64,000 nucleotides of DNA from Gordius sp. MW1 (Eukaryota > Nematomorpha > Gordioida > Gordea > Gordiidae): assembly GCA_964036665.1 (NCBI GenBank), contig OZ038530.1:19304001-19368000 (forward strand), given 5' to 3'. Below the pieces are notes generated by a model. It did not search any database. It was not told the origin of the DNA and saw only the letters and a program-made list of their open reading frames with translations. Of the stretch, positions 22,913 to 34,439 are shown piece after piece. The position numbers and the translations under genes are program-made. How positions within the stretch are numbered: position 1 is the first letter of the stretch; each line of letters begins with the position of its first letter.

Positions 22913-24812
22913 TTGAGTGCAAGGAAGTTGCAAAGGGACGTAGACGACGATTGGGAGACGCTATCTAAGGATATTAAGGAAACAACGATTCATGTTCTAG
23001 GACAGACCAAAGGAGGCAAACCTATGAATAGCGAACTATGGTGGTGGGATCAGGCATTTAAAGATTTCATCGAAAGAAAGAATAATCTATATAGACGGTG
23101 GCATAAATCAAAAAGTCGGAGGATTATCAAGAATATAGGGACGCAAAGAGGGCCACAAAAAAGGCCGTTGCAAAAGCGAAGAATGACGCCTACACCGAGA
23201 TGGCAAACAAATTGGATCATAAAGGGGGCCATAGGCTTATGTACAAAATGGCCAAGATAAGGGAGAAGAAAAGTCGCGATGTTGGAGTTCTTAAAATAGT
23301 CGAAAACGAGAAGGGTCAAACCTTATTCAAGCCGAAAGAAGTGATGGAAAGGTGGAAAGGATATTTTAAGAAACTTATGAATATTGCAAATGACAAGGAT
23401 TCCCTTCCCAAAATTGAGCCAAATATAAGTATGGTCGAACTCTTTCAGGATGATGAAGTTAGGACACAGATGAACAAGATGCAAAAAGGAAAAGCAAATG
23501 GCCTAGATAGAATACCTATGGAACCATTGCTCGGATGTCATGAAGAAGGAGTCATCACCATTACGAACCTCCTTAACAAGATATTGGGAGAAGAGCGAAT
23601 TCCTAATCAATGGAGAGCAAGCACAATTATACCCTTATTTAAAAGCAAAGGAGACCCTCAGGACTGCGGCAATTACAGAGGTATCAAGTTAACTTGCCAC
23701 TCCTTGAAGCTTATGGAAAGGATCTTAGTAACAAGGCTGAAAAACGAGGTGGAAATATAGGCTAATCAATTCGGATTTGTGGCCAGCAATCCACAATCGA
23801 CCCAATCTTCGCACTAAGACAAATGATGGAAAAGTATGGTGAAAAGTGAAAAGACCTACATATGGTTTTTATCGACTTGGAGAAAGCTTATAACACGGTC
23901 CCCCGCGATTTAATATGGTGGTGCCTGAGGAAACAAAATATCCCTGACGCATATATACGGCTTACGAAAAATATTTATGAAGCCTCAAACTCTTGCGTTA
24001 GGACGACAGTTGGAGACTTTAAACCTTTTAGGGTTAAAATTGGATTACATCAAGGATCTGCTTTAAGTCCCTTTTTATTAAATATAATTATAGACACGAT
24101 GACGAGGGACATTCAAAAGTCATCGCAATGGTGTATGCTATATGCCGATGATATAGTACTATGCGAGGAAACAAGGGAGAAAGTATTCGAAGAAGCCAAA
24201 AAGTGGTCAAAGCGCTTAGCTGGATATGGGTTAAAGGTCAACGATCGAAAAACGGTATACATGGAAATGAACGTTACGGGCACCCCATCGCTGGATGACC
24301 ATCTAAAGTACCCAAAAGTGGACAGATTTACATACCTCGGCTCGTTGCTACATCAAAAGGGAGGTTGCGCAACGGAAGTCAATGCCCGGGTCCAAAAAGG
24401 ATGGCTAAATTGGCGAAGTATATCCGGTGTAATGCGCGACAATAAAATGCCAATATGGTTGAAGAGCAAAGCTTACAAATCCATCGTAAGACCGGTGTTA
24501 CTCTATGGAAGTGAAACATGGGCAGTAAACACCATGGAAGGAAAGCTATTACAAGCCACAGAGATGAGAATGATACGGTGGAGCTTGGGGTATACTAAGC
24601 TCGACCATATGACGAATGGCTTTCTCGTGACAAAAATGGGTATTCAACCTATGGCGGACATGATTAACGAAAATCGGCTAAGGTGGTATGGGCATATACT
24701 AAGAAGGGACACGGATGACGTAAATCGAAAAGTACTGGACATGAGGTACCGGGGAAGAGAGGAAGAGGACGACCCCGTGTCACGTGGAAAGGGCAAGTCG
24801 ATAAAGTTATGA
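22913..24812 (+). pseudogene. RTE LINE reverse transcriptase (copy 1), broken
   Basis: The frame at 23200-23760 covers the RT N-terminal region and fingers (KGKANGLDRIPMEPLLG, NQWRASTIIPLFKSKGDPQ, NYRGIKLTCHSLKLMERIL) and ends at an in-frame TAG. After a short broken stretch, the frame at 23862-24812 carries motif A (FIDLEKAYNTVPRDLIWW), motif B (GLHQGSALSPFLLN), the catalytic YADDIVL box, and the thumb/C-terminal region (SETWAVNTMEGKLL, RLRWYGHILRRDTDDVNRK). These are diagnostic of the RTE clade. The catalytic box is intact but the ORF is not. Confidence 0.9.
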
Positions 24813-25217
24813 CAACTAAATAGATTAGTCAAGACATGGCACTCACTCGGTCAAGATGGAAGAAACTTATCAAAACAAACCCCACAAATGTGGGACCTAT
24901 AACTGATAAAGAAGAAGAAGAGTATTATATTGTTTTTGTGTATAATTTGTCAGTTTTTAATTTGATTTATAATGTTTGTTAATCCTAGTTTTTATCGAAC
25001 AAAAATCAAAAAGCAAAATAACATTTTTTAAAAAATATAACGATATTAGTTCTAAAAATTTTAAAACACACTATTTCGGGTCGGGCAGTTCGGGCCTTTA
25101 TAAATCGGGCATGGCCGGGCGGACACATAAAAGGGTTCGGGCGGGCACATTATTTATAAAATCGGACAGGGCCAGGTTCGGGCATAAAAATTCTAACGAA
25201 CCTGACCTCTGCTATGT

Positions 25218-25765
25218 TTAACATATGAGTTATAAAATTATTAGATGACTCAAGAATGGTAACTCTTGAACGCAATTATAGTATGGGGGAATATGACTTA
25301 TTCTAATATTGCTATCAGTCAAGAGTCAATTATTTGAATTTACTTCCGGTTTGGAACCAATCTCAATATAGATTTTTAATTAATTTAGTGTTTGAAATTG
25401 GCATTTCATCGATGTCGATTAAATTTAAATTAAAATATAAGAAGCCTTTTTGCTATTTGTAAGTCGATTTTGATTGATTTATACCTAAATTCAGCCAAAT
25501 TTATTTAAAGCCATAAAGGATATTGATAATATCTTATTAGATATTAAGTCAGCGGTGAGTATATATTAATAGGTCATGGTAAAAAAAATTCGTTTAAGAG
25601 ATAGCATCATATAGATAATTGCCAATTAATCCCTTCTTAATTTAATCTCTATCGAACAGCAATAGAATATTTAAAAAGACTTTTGATCTTATTTTATTGA
25701 AAACCATTCGCTTCTGTATGTTAACTCAACAGAAAATACCTGAACGAGAACAGTAAATCATTGGA
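25218..25765. other. upstream region of the GPCR gene
   Basis: AT-rich, no repeat or frame of note. An in-frame stop lies four codons before the GPCR start, consistent with this being 5' non-coding sequence. No clear promoter element. Confidence 0.35.
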
Positions 25766-26912
25766 ATGGGTCAGTTTGATGTCACATTCGTAGTTTACCT
25801 CATAATAGTTCCTGTACAATCAATAATTGGAATCATTGGAAACGCTATTACGTATGTGGTAGTGGGTAAACTGACCGATCGCATCAGTAATTTGTACTTG
25901 AGATATATAGCGGCTTTTAATATCTTAGTTTTGCTATGTAATCTCATCTATCCTTTTGGTGAAAAGTTAGGTTTCATTTTTCATCTCTCCTTCGTAACCG
26001 AATGTCCTTGGATATATTTTGTGCGAAAAATGCTCTTAGTCATTGATAAAACCCTCAGCCGAGCCTCTATTCTGGTTATGACGTGCTTTTTCATGGATAG
26101 GTACATGATTTTAACTAAACCGAATCGCACAGCAGCCTGGAGGTCGGCCAAATTCCACCGATTTATACCATGGTTGTCTCTGGCCATGGCATTCATCTGG
26201 CATCTACCACTGGTTAGGTGGTATATTGTAACAAGAAAGCAATGTGACACAGGTAAAATTTTTATTTAGTTAATAACCTTATCTTTGTACAACAGAGTTC
26301 CATTGTGATCAAAAAGTCAGGATACCTAGAAGCCTTAATTTTCAGATTTATGAATTGATGCGAGAAGTTTGCTTGATTGTTCTGCCTGCCCTAGCTATGT
26401 GTTTCTTTGCCTATTCTACGACCAAATCCATCCATAAGTTCAAGGATCGGATTTGCAAAATGATAAAATTTAATATCAATACAATTAGCTCCAAAGAAAA
26501 TCTGCCTGATAAAAGCATTAATAAAAATTTGTCCCCAATTCGTGTACATAGACAGGTGAGTGAAATTAGGCAACACACAATCGGAGTTGCCCCAGCAAAT
26601 CATGTTCTTTTATCAGAAGGACACTCAAACAAAATGCCTGAAAAAAACAATAAAATAATATTGAGTCTCTATGGTTACGTCCTCTTATACTGTTTTAGTA
26701 TCATTCCTTCGGCCATTATAAGCATTATATATAGCTTGTCTTACCTCGAGAGGGATATATGGTTCAATGGTAATTTATTGTCGAGCCGATTTTCTTATTT
26801 GGTAGCCGTATCAACCGGGTTAAATCAAGCAAACTATTGTTGGTGTTTCTACCTCTACGCACTACTTGATTCGCAATTTAGATCCCAAATTTACACATAT
26901 TTCAGGTTATAA
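25766..26912 (+). CDS. rhodopsin-class (class A) GPCR, probably peptide-type, two exons
   Basis: Exon 1 is 25766-26252 and exon 2 is 26296-26912, joined over a 43-bp intron (gtaaaa...caacag) in phase 1, giving 367 residues. Start chosen because taa lies in frame four codons upstream. Seven membrane segments: TM1 about 9-33 (IIGIIGNAITYVVV, with the conserved GN), TM2 46-64, TM3 88-110 followed by a canonical DRY at 111-113, TM4 133-151, TM5 184-203, TM6 282-308, TM7 326-352. Cys80 and a Cys in the second outer loop (160 or 166) could form the usual disulfide. The third inner loop is long (about 75 residues) and basic. Oddities: TM6 lacks CWxP, and TM7 has NQANYCWCFYLYALL instead of NPxxY. The TM7 end (ALLDSQFRSQ) resembles FMRFamide/myosuppressin-type peptide receptors. 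The extracellular N-terminus is very short (about 8 residues). Ligand unknown; plasma-membrane location inferred. Confidence 0.85.
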
Positions 26913-28360
26913 CTGAAATGCAACTAGTCCCTGCATCTATAGTTTGTCTTTTAAAACTCATAAAAATATTAATATAGATGCACTGGTATTCATTGAACGC
27001 TAATGTACAATCGATTACATATTTTATGCGATGTAGAGCAAGAATTGTTAATTTAATCCAAAAATATTTAAATTTTATTAAAGTATTCTAAATAATAATT
27101 TTAAAAAAATTGATTCTATATAAACAATTCAATAATTTAAACCATAAATGATAGCGCAATGAGTTGACTTTCATTTTAAAGCATCATATTCGTTCATAGA
27201 CAAAGGCAAGAAGTTAGATATTGCTTTAGGGGAAAAAAATTTTATACAAATGTTTTATACCTAATTTTATTAGATGTTAAAGAATTTGTAATTAACTGGG
27301 GCATTTGCACCTCCTTCCCCTGGCTACGTCATGTATAAAGAGAGCTAAGCCATATTTAAATAAACCATATAAAGTATCGAATATTTATGATTATACAAGC
27401 ATTGCTTGATAGAAATGTTGCAGTCCGTTGTTAAAGAGCCATCCATGGTTAGTGTATTATAGTAAAACATTTAATATTATAAATCTAGAGCCGTTGCCAT
27501 AGCTATATCAAATATTTGAAATAAAATTTGTAGGTCTCATTCTCTTGATACGTTTAATCTTTAGTTTTTTAATTATTAAAACAAGAACTAAACATGGAAT
27601 GAAAATGTTTAAATGCTAAGTATTAAACTCTGAAATGCCGAATCTGTATAGAAATGCCTATTATTTATTTATTTTAGTGAATTTATGAAAAAAGATGACC
27701 ATATATTAATTAAAACTTTATTATCTTCTTTGTTTCCGAAATCAAGAATATTTATTTAAGTATTAAATATCGATAGATCTCTGAAAGTTGCTCTTAATAT
27801 TATTAATTTTGACCTTTGCTTTATTCCAAATTTGGCTATTCCCATTATTTTATCTTATTCCATGTTTATAATGTATTTTTTGTATGGCAACTTTATACTT
27901 GTACAGCATCATGGAAGGCTCAAACTTAGTATGGAGTATACATATTCTAAACTTAAAATAATAATTAGGCAAAATTAAGTGAGTATTAAACAACGCTGTG
28001 TTTATAATGATCAAAGAATCATCTTTCTAAATTAATAATTAAAATACTGAATTTTTTTTGAAAAGTTAGCATAGAGCAAAAAATGAATAAAATACTTGGC
28101 ACAAATTTAGATCAATTAACTAGGCAAAATTAGTAATTTGATAACGACTAATGACTTATAAAAAAGGATAGAGGTTGGTAACTGCAGATTTATTGCCCCA
28201 ATCTTTCTACCATTAAGTTAAAAAACTTTTTATTTTCTTACTTTGCCTTTGGCACAATTTTGCCAATGAATCTAAAAAACTGTTCTGGTTGCTTCTGTGT
28301 GCAGTTAAATAATAACAAAATTGGACTTAAGATCGAAATAATTTTTTAGATGATCTTTAC
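26913..28360. other. intergenic, one MITE fragment
   Basis: AT-rich with no supported gene. It contains the 33-bp MITE right-end fragment at 27301-27333. The 3' UTR of the GPCR gene is presumably at the left edge. Confidence 0.4.
27301..27333. mobile_element. MITE right-end fragment, CATGGGCGTAGCC family
   Basis: Reads gcacctccttcccctggct followed by acgtcatg, matching only the last 30 or so bases of the family. No left end or target duplication. Confidence 0.45.
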
Positions 28361-29512
28361 TAGTGATGCGGAAAAACCGAAAAAAATCTCGGTCTCGTCT
28401 CGTCTCGAAAAACCGAGACGAGACGAGACGAGACGAGAATTCGGGAAAGGGAGTCGAGATCGAGACGAGAATTTTGATGTCGAGACGAGACGAGACGAGA
28501 TTTTTTCGGCGAGATCTCGACTTTTTATTGATCGTAAATTTTAGTAAATTATTGATTATTTTAATTTGCATGATACATTTAAGGTAGTAAGTGTATATCA
28601 ATATGTATGAAATATATTTGATATACAAAAAAATTTTAAGTGTAATAAATTTTATACATCTTTGCAAAAATTAAAATTTGGCAATCATTTAGATTTACCT
28701 AAATATGGTTGACCCTTAGGGTATGTGAATACTTTTATAATGAAAATGTTAGGCTTAGAATAAGTTCAAATGGAATAGTAAATATTACTAAAGCATATTT
28801 GAATTTCGCAGTTACTCATCCTGCATAATGCGTTAATTATAAATTGGTGTTCAATCTTTGAACAATTATACAACTTGAACTAAGGTGGCTCGAGGTTTTT
28901 GAGCACCCGCCTAACGATTTCAAAAGTTAAAATATTAAATGACACAGTAATAGATTAAATCTTGAGTCATAAGTTTTTTAACTGTTTTTATGCTTAACTA
29001 ATAGTATACCTCCCAAATTTTTGAACCTTAATAAGACATTATGTGAATACATAGTTTTGACGTATGCATTACTGTTCATATTATAAACAGGGTTGGCAGG
29101 TGCATTCAAATTTACTATAATTTCTATAACAATATAAAATACACGAACCTGTACTTTCCATATAAAATGTTATCTTTATGAATTAATTCATATTTTTCTA
29201 TTGTCAATGAGAGTCCTGTCCCGCTAAATCTTTAAAAAGTTTGTGTATTACAATTTTTCGAAAAATATTAAAGTTTACCATTTGGATTTTTTTACACTGA
29301 TTTAATATTTTTAAAAACACTCGACAAATTTTTATTCCGTATTTATATTTTTTAAAAGTCGAGACGAGACGAGACGAGAATTCTCGTCGAGACGAGACGA
29401 GACCGAGATTTTTCTAGACCGAGACGAGACGAAATCGAGATTTTCTTAATCGCTCCCGAGACGAGACGAGATTTTGTTTTCGAGACCGAGACGAGACGAG
29501 ATCGAAACACTA
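28361..29512. mobile_element. hAT-like TIR element with GAGAC/CGAGA subterminal arrays, perfect TSD
   Basis: Left end tagtgatgcggaaaa; the right end reverse-complemented is tagtgtttcgatctcg. Exact 8-bp duplication atctttac at 28353-28360 and 29513-29520. Both subterminal regions consist of dense GAGAC repeats on one or the other strand (28390-28520 and 29358-29505), so long CGAGACGAGACG tracts face each other in inverted orientation as well as within each arm. The 800-bp centre is AT-rich with no transposase-like frame. Apparent ORFs made only of Arg/Asp/Glu repeats come from the arrays and are not genes. Confidence 0.85.
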
Positions 29513-30752
29513 ATCTTTACCTGTTAATGTTATTAAGGTGGCTTCGAATTTCGAATATTTCCCAGAGCCACTTTATAAACTAGTCCTCTCTAAGTTAATT
29601 AAACGAAAATCTTCCAAAAAGTGTTGACTTCATTTTTTAATGTATAAGAAGCGCCTAAAAGAATATTATGTTTAAAATGAATTTGTAAGACATAAAAATC
29701 TTTCAATAAAAAGTCACTATAGGCTTAGCAAATCTAAAATTTGTAACAAGTTATAATTTGAATCTAAGGGCCCTGTTGTTAATTTAAACTGGTATATATA
29801 TATTACCGTCACCTCATTGTTAATTATTTTTTTATATATTAGTTTTCTTTTGTATTTTATACTAAATAAATGTTGGTTGATAACTAAACATGTGTATTTC
29901 TTGAATGGGTTAATTTTTTTGGTGTTAAATTAATTATTTCGAGTTGTATTTTTTTAATTTCCATCAAATTCATGATATTATGATATACCTCAGGGTTATT
30001 CTATGTTTTTTAAACATCCATTGTAAACATATGTGAAAATAAAGGAACAACTATGTACTTTGCGTTTAAGTTTTATATAGAAAAGAATTTAGATTTAAAA
30101 TTTTAATTACAAATCACTAATTTATAATGTTGGTCTCTTATTTAAAACAAAATTTTAATCATTAAAATTTTCGAAGGCGTAGCCTAGGAATCTATTCGAA
30201 TTAATGCGGAAAAACTATCGCAATGAATTATCTCAATGTGGTCTAAAAGTATTTTAGGTTTAGGCATTCCACAACTTGTAACAAAAAGTGAATTTTTAAT
30301 TCGTCAACTTTGTAATCACGACTTTTACGTAATGTTCAAAGTGTTCCCCTTTATCAAAGAAACTGCCAAAGAATGTTAACTACAAACTTTATGTTTTGTG
30401 ACACTGGGGATGATTTTTATTTATTTTGTGTTTAAGTAAAAATATCACAAATTTAAATTAGTAAATTGTATGAATAATTAATTTGTTGTATTTTATTAAT
30501 TTTGACACTTAATATAATTTGGCAGAATTAAAGTAATCAATAAAACTTTTCTCTTAATTGGTCATTAGTAACTGAATAAAAGCACTTATTTACTATAAGG
30601 TTTAAAAAGTATTATATATATAAAATCTGTTTAACGATGTCATAATTCGATTTATGATCGAATTCAATTCTATATAATAATTTAAATGCAAAAATTTTTT
30701 TTATCAACATTTATATTTATATAAAAATATAAAGTTCTGAGCTACTCCTATG
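29513..30752. other. intergenic, no gene seen
   Basis: AT-rich sequence without an exon-like frame, repeat or recognisable element. Confidence 0.4.
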
Positions 30753-32539
30753 CAGTGGCGTAGCTAGGGGGGGCCTAGGGGGCCCGGGCCCCCCCAAGAG
30801 CAAAAACCGGGCCCCATGGGCCCCCCCAAGGGAAAAATCTTGGGCCCCCGGGCCCCTTCCGCCATGATTTTTTTTTCTTAATTAAGAAACAATATAAAAA
30901 TTATTATTATTGTTTCTGAATAAAAGTTTTAATTATAATTTAACAAATAAAATAACTATATAAGACAGTAAAGGGTGAAAATTGTATCAAATTGTTGAGT
31001 TGACATAATTACATAATTTAATATTTAATATTACTATAAAACCCGAGTTTTTTATAATTATTTCCACTTTAGTTTTATTAATTTATATGAATAGCAATAG
31101 CAAGCAATTTTTACATAACCCAATTCTGAATTTAATAATATTTCAATATATTTTGAAATTGCTCAAAAAGTTCAGTACGAGTTTCAAATCCCAAATATTT
31201 GTTTAATAAATGCAATTACAACGGTTAATAGCCTAATATTAACTTTAAATGCTATCAAATTCTTTATAATAAGGCAAAAGATTTAACTGCAATTTTTGAT
31301 TTATTACCTTCTAAACGTATTAAAAAACCAAAAAAGTACGACCTATTTTACTCTTTTGAATCTACTAATTCATTAATTGATTTCAAAATTGATTTATATT
31401 ATTATCCTATCATCGATAGAATAATAGCAGAATTAAACATAAAATTTTCGGAAATTAATTGTAATTTATATAAGTCCTTAGAATGGTTAAACCCTTCACC
31501 CCCTTTTTTTGCGATAAATCTCTTTTATCAGAAATATGGAATTAAAACTGGAAGACGGCGAAATAAAAATGGCAAAAAATTTTTGTAACACATTATAACT
31601 CTTTATCTTCAAATAAAATAAAATGCAATTATATTTTTCACTTATTAAAATTTTGCCCTCAATAGTGTTTCCAAATTTTATTATTTTGATTAAAATAATT
31701 TTAACTATCCCAATAACTTCATGTTCAGCGAAAGCTCGTTCTCATTGCTAAAACGGATTAAAACTTTTCTTCGTTCCACAATTGGACAAGATAGGTTATC
31801 TTCCTTAGCTTTATTGAGCTTAGAACATGACTTTATAAATGTTACGCCCCCGGATGATATTATAAATTCGTTTGCAACATTGAGTAAAAGGCTTAATAAA
31901 CTACTATTCAAAGACTAATTTTAATATTTATTGAGGATCACCTTAAAAAAGCCTTTTTTAAATGTTCTCATTGTTTTCCTGATGTAAATGCTGCCTGAAA
32001 ATGCAATATTGCATATGTAAAATTAAAATTTGTTATATATATGGCCAAGATTTTTGGGGTTGTGGCAATATTTTTTATAAAAACTTTGTTATATAGTTTT
32101 TTAACTATTTGCATTATTTTTTAAAATGTCAACAATTTCTTGTCAATATCCCCGTTCCACTTTTGCCCTTCAATTCATTTATACAAAACTTATTATACCA
32201 TGTGAAATTTTCTATATTGTTTCAACTACATCACTTTGTTTTATTTATGGATAAATTTTATTTATTTTATGCCCTATAAACATGAGGGGACATATTAGTG
32301 TAATGTTAATAGAAAAAATACACAAAGTAGTAGAAGTTTGTCCAACGTTTATGAGGGAAAAGTTTTTTAATTGTATTTGACCCATGCTCGTATTTAGGTT
32401 TTGGATTGGGAAGGGGGGCAAAACATAAATATTTTTTATTCTTAAAGGTGTGTGTAGGAAAATTTTTTTGTCCCCCCCCCCCCCTATTTGACCAGCTCAG
32501 CCCCCCCCCCCCAAGGCAAAAAAGCTAGCTACGCCACTG
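30753..32539. mobile_element. hAT transposon, degenerate, perfect TIR and TSD
   Basis: Left end cagtggcgtagctaggggg; right end aagctagctacgccactg. Exact 8-bp duplication ctcctatg at 30745-30752 and 32540-32547. The left arm is G/C-rich (ggcctagggggcccgggccc). The right arm holds C runs and, from 32383, a decayed stretch resembling the type B MITE (catgctcgtatttaggtttt), perhaps a nested or shared arm. The centre keeps transposase remains on the + strand (31220-31918). TIR plus 8-bp TSD plus a dimerisation-domain relic make the hAT assignment secure. Of the elements here, it is the best candidate relative of whatever mobilised the CATGGGCGTAGCC MITEs. Confidence 0.92.
31220..31918 (+). pseudogene. 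hAT transposase C-terminal relic
   Basis: Around 31376-31495 a frame reads DFKIDLYYYPIIDRIIAELN then IKFSEINCNLYKSLEWLNP, matching the '..YYPVLDRLISEIEERF..' region before the dimerisation domain of ZMYM-/DUF4371-type hAT transposases. At 31721-31918 the frame SESSFSLLKRIKTFLRSTIG followed by QDRLSSLALLSLEHDF matches the family's SFSKLKLIKT-LR-S-QERL-LA-L-SIE signature and ends in a natural stop. The parts are in different frames with stops between them, and the N-terminal half is missing. Confidence 0.8.
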
Positions 32540-32547
32540 CTCCTATG

Positions 32548-33010
32548 CATAGATTATGCACAAACTCATATTCTATGAATTTACAAAAAACGTTTCATAT
32601 TACGATTTAAATGAAATTAAATAAAACCACTATCGGATTAAAGATCAGCCTTAATTTCAAGCACATATTGTCGCACTAATTGTTTGGACAATTTTTTCAG
32701 TCTAATTAGGTAGTAGTGAAGATCAAAAACTAGGTTGGATATTTGAATTGGTCATTTTGCAATAAAGCCTAAAAATGAATTTGAATGTATTGAAAGAGAC
32801 GAAATTAGATGTAGGGAGCATTTAGATTGAGGTTTGAAATTACCGAGGACAAAAATGTTATTAAATAAATATTTAATAAATTTATAAAGATATTAATTAT
32901 TAATAAAGTGCTGCTATAAAATTATATTGCAACTTTTAGTGTCCCCGTGCTCTGTATTAACCTCATAATTTTGAGAGAACGAGTCCTACTAAAGGTTAGA
33001 TAACCTATTC
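32548..33010. other. intergenic, no gene seen
   Basis: Short AT-rich gap between two transposons. No frame or motif supported. Confidence 0.35.
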
Positions 33011-33244
33011 GGGAACCGGTCAAAGGAGCACAGAAATAGCATCGAAACTCGTCATGATTGCTGAGGATGAATTTATCATATTGTCTTAGCACAAAATATT
33101 TTATATTAACATGTCCTTGTGAAATCATAACAAGTAAATATATGGGTTAGGGTAAGTGTTAGGGCTAGGGTAAGGGTTTGGGTTATAATAACAAAGTGTG
33201 CTCCTTTCCTGATGAGCTCTGATGAGCTCCTTTGACCCCCACTC
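33011..33244. mobile_element. MITE, GGTCAAAGGAGC TIR, perfect 8-bp TSD, telomere-like core
   Basis: Left end gggaaccggtcaaaggagc; the right end reverse-complemented is gagtgggggtcaaaggagc. Exact duplication acctattc at 33003-33010 and 33245-33252. It carries a telomere-like run at 33144-33184 and a doubled ctgatgagct near 33209-33227. Non-coding, probably hAT-mobilised from TSD length. I see no other copy in the window. Confidence 0.82.
33144..33184 (+). repeat. degenerate TTAGGG-like repeat inside a MITE
   Basis: Reads gggttagggtaagtgttagg, then gctagggtaagggtttgggtt: about six to seven imperfect TTAGGG-type units. Because it sits within an element bounded by TIRs and a target duplication, it is best explained as part of that element and not as a former chromosome end. 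Confidence 0.7.
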
Positions 33245-33991
33245 ACCTATTCCATAGGGTGTCTTTTATAATTGAAAAATCGTGTATATCTTTAACAAGT
33301 TATCCACCAATTAAGAACTTATACTTAAGAAGCATTATCTGATTCATCTCTTTCTTATTAAGATGGTGTTTAAGATTGCTATTTTATTTTTAATAATGCT
33401 AATAATCAAACCGAGTTTAGGAAAAACTAAAGAGAGAGATTCAAATCTAGGCAAATTACACACAATCATTGTGCCTATTTTATCGTAAGCGCATCTATAA
33501 AACGCTCCGATTCAAAATTAAATTTGATTTTGAATGATTAAATTTAAGATAGGATAAAATAAACTTTGCAAATCCTTTTATATTTTCCTCTAACGACCTT
33601 TTTTAGTTGAATTTTGCGGCAATAAAACAGCTTGGTTAACCAGCTAAAATGACATTTTTCTTATAGTTGTGCACAAGTTCCTGATATTGAAGCAGATCTA
33701 ATTAAAATTAATAAAGCTTAAAAATTCGATTAGAAAACAAATCAGCGTTGAGGGTTGCTGAAGGAATAGAAAATGCCCTAATCAATTACTACATATATTA
33801 GCGGGCAATTATATTAGTCATTGAAATTTTTTAAAGTAAGTATGGAGGCATCAGATGGAAGACATTCCTTTTTGCTTAAAAAAATTAATTATATTATTTC
33901 GATATATAATATGGCTTACACTAATATATGCAATTTATTGTATTGATTAAACACATAACCAAGAATTTTAATATGAGTTTCAATAAACTCT
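33245..33991. other. intergenic, no gene seen
   Basis: AT-rich; one short frame near 33363 (MVFKIAILFLIMLIIKP, signal-like) is open for about 40 codons but I could not join it to anything. Not called as a gene. Confidence 0.3.
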
Positions 33992-34109
33992 ATTAATTGC
34001 TATGCAATTTATGGGCTCGTTTTTTGTTGTCCGTCCGTCCGTCTGTCCGTCTGTCTGTCCGTTACCCTCCTATCTATTTGCATTGGGTATATTAGGTTAT
34101 CGCTTTTTT

Positions 34110-34230
34110 AAATTAATGCATGAGAAAGAGGTGCCCCACCCCTCATCTCTATCTCCCTCGCTGTGTTATTTTTAAAATTAATGCATAAGAGGTGCCCCAC
34201 CCCTCATCTCTATCTCCCTCGGTGTGTTAT
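34110..34230 (+). repeat. 65-bp tandem duplication
   Basis: Two copies start at 34110 and 34175: aaattaatgcat..., then gaggtgccccacccctcatc, then tctatctccctcg and tgtgttat. They differ by a few bases. Confidence 0.9.
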
Positions 34231-34439
34231 ATATAAGATTTGTTAAATTATCTATTATATAATAAACATAGATAAAAGTTGTTTACTTTTAATGCTATGC
34301 AATTTAACTAGTTATATAATAAACATAAATAAAAGTTGTTTACTTTTTAATTGCTATGCAATTTAACTAGTTTTGGGGTTAGAATCCCGGAGTTTTTTTT
34401 GACTCTTATGATTGTTCTTGTTACTATCATTGATAATAA

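Larger units (their letters stand above)
21859..24921 (+). mobile_element. RTE-type non-LTR retrotransposon, copy 1 (mutated)
   Basis: A near-complete LINE of about 3.06 kb, flanked by gtattatatt at 21849-21858 and 24922-24931 (10-bp target duplication). Order: a non-coding 5' part of about 230 bp, an APE-type endonuclease, a reverse transcriptase, and a short 3' end with a CCCAC/GTGGG stem-loop (24881-24894) followed by a GAA repeat tail. The translated region is interrupted by several frameshifts and stops (near 22312, 22500, 22570, 22860, 23758 and 23848), so this copy is inactive. The copy at 52171 shares both ends and is nearly collinear. Confidence 0.9.
21738..25217. mobile_element. CGGGC-rich repeat split by an RTE LINE
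   Basis: Two arms rich in CGGGC/GGGCC flank the LINE: 21738-21858 (ggggccgggccgggcaac, gggcgggcccgggtggg) and 24922-25217 (ggccgggcggacac, gttcgggcgggcac, ending aggttcgggc...gaacctgacctctg). The matching composition, and the LINE's short target duplication at the join, suggest one older element (possibly hAT-like, given right-end sequence CAGAGGTCAGGTTCG on the minus strand) that was later interrupted. I could not find its own target duplication. Confidence 0.5.

Noticed and set aside
28350..28587. Overlapping frames rich in Arg, Asp and Glu (RDETRRDE-type)
   Set aside because: They are translations of the GAGAC repeat arrays inside the 28361-29512 transposon and appear in several frames at once.
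33144..33184. Interstitial telomere marking a chromosome fusion
   Set aside because: The tract lies wholly inside a TIR element with a target duplication, so it was brought by transposition.
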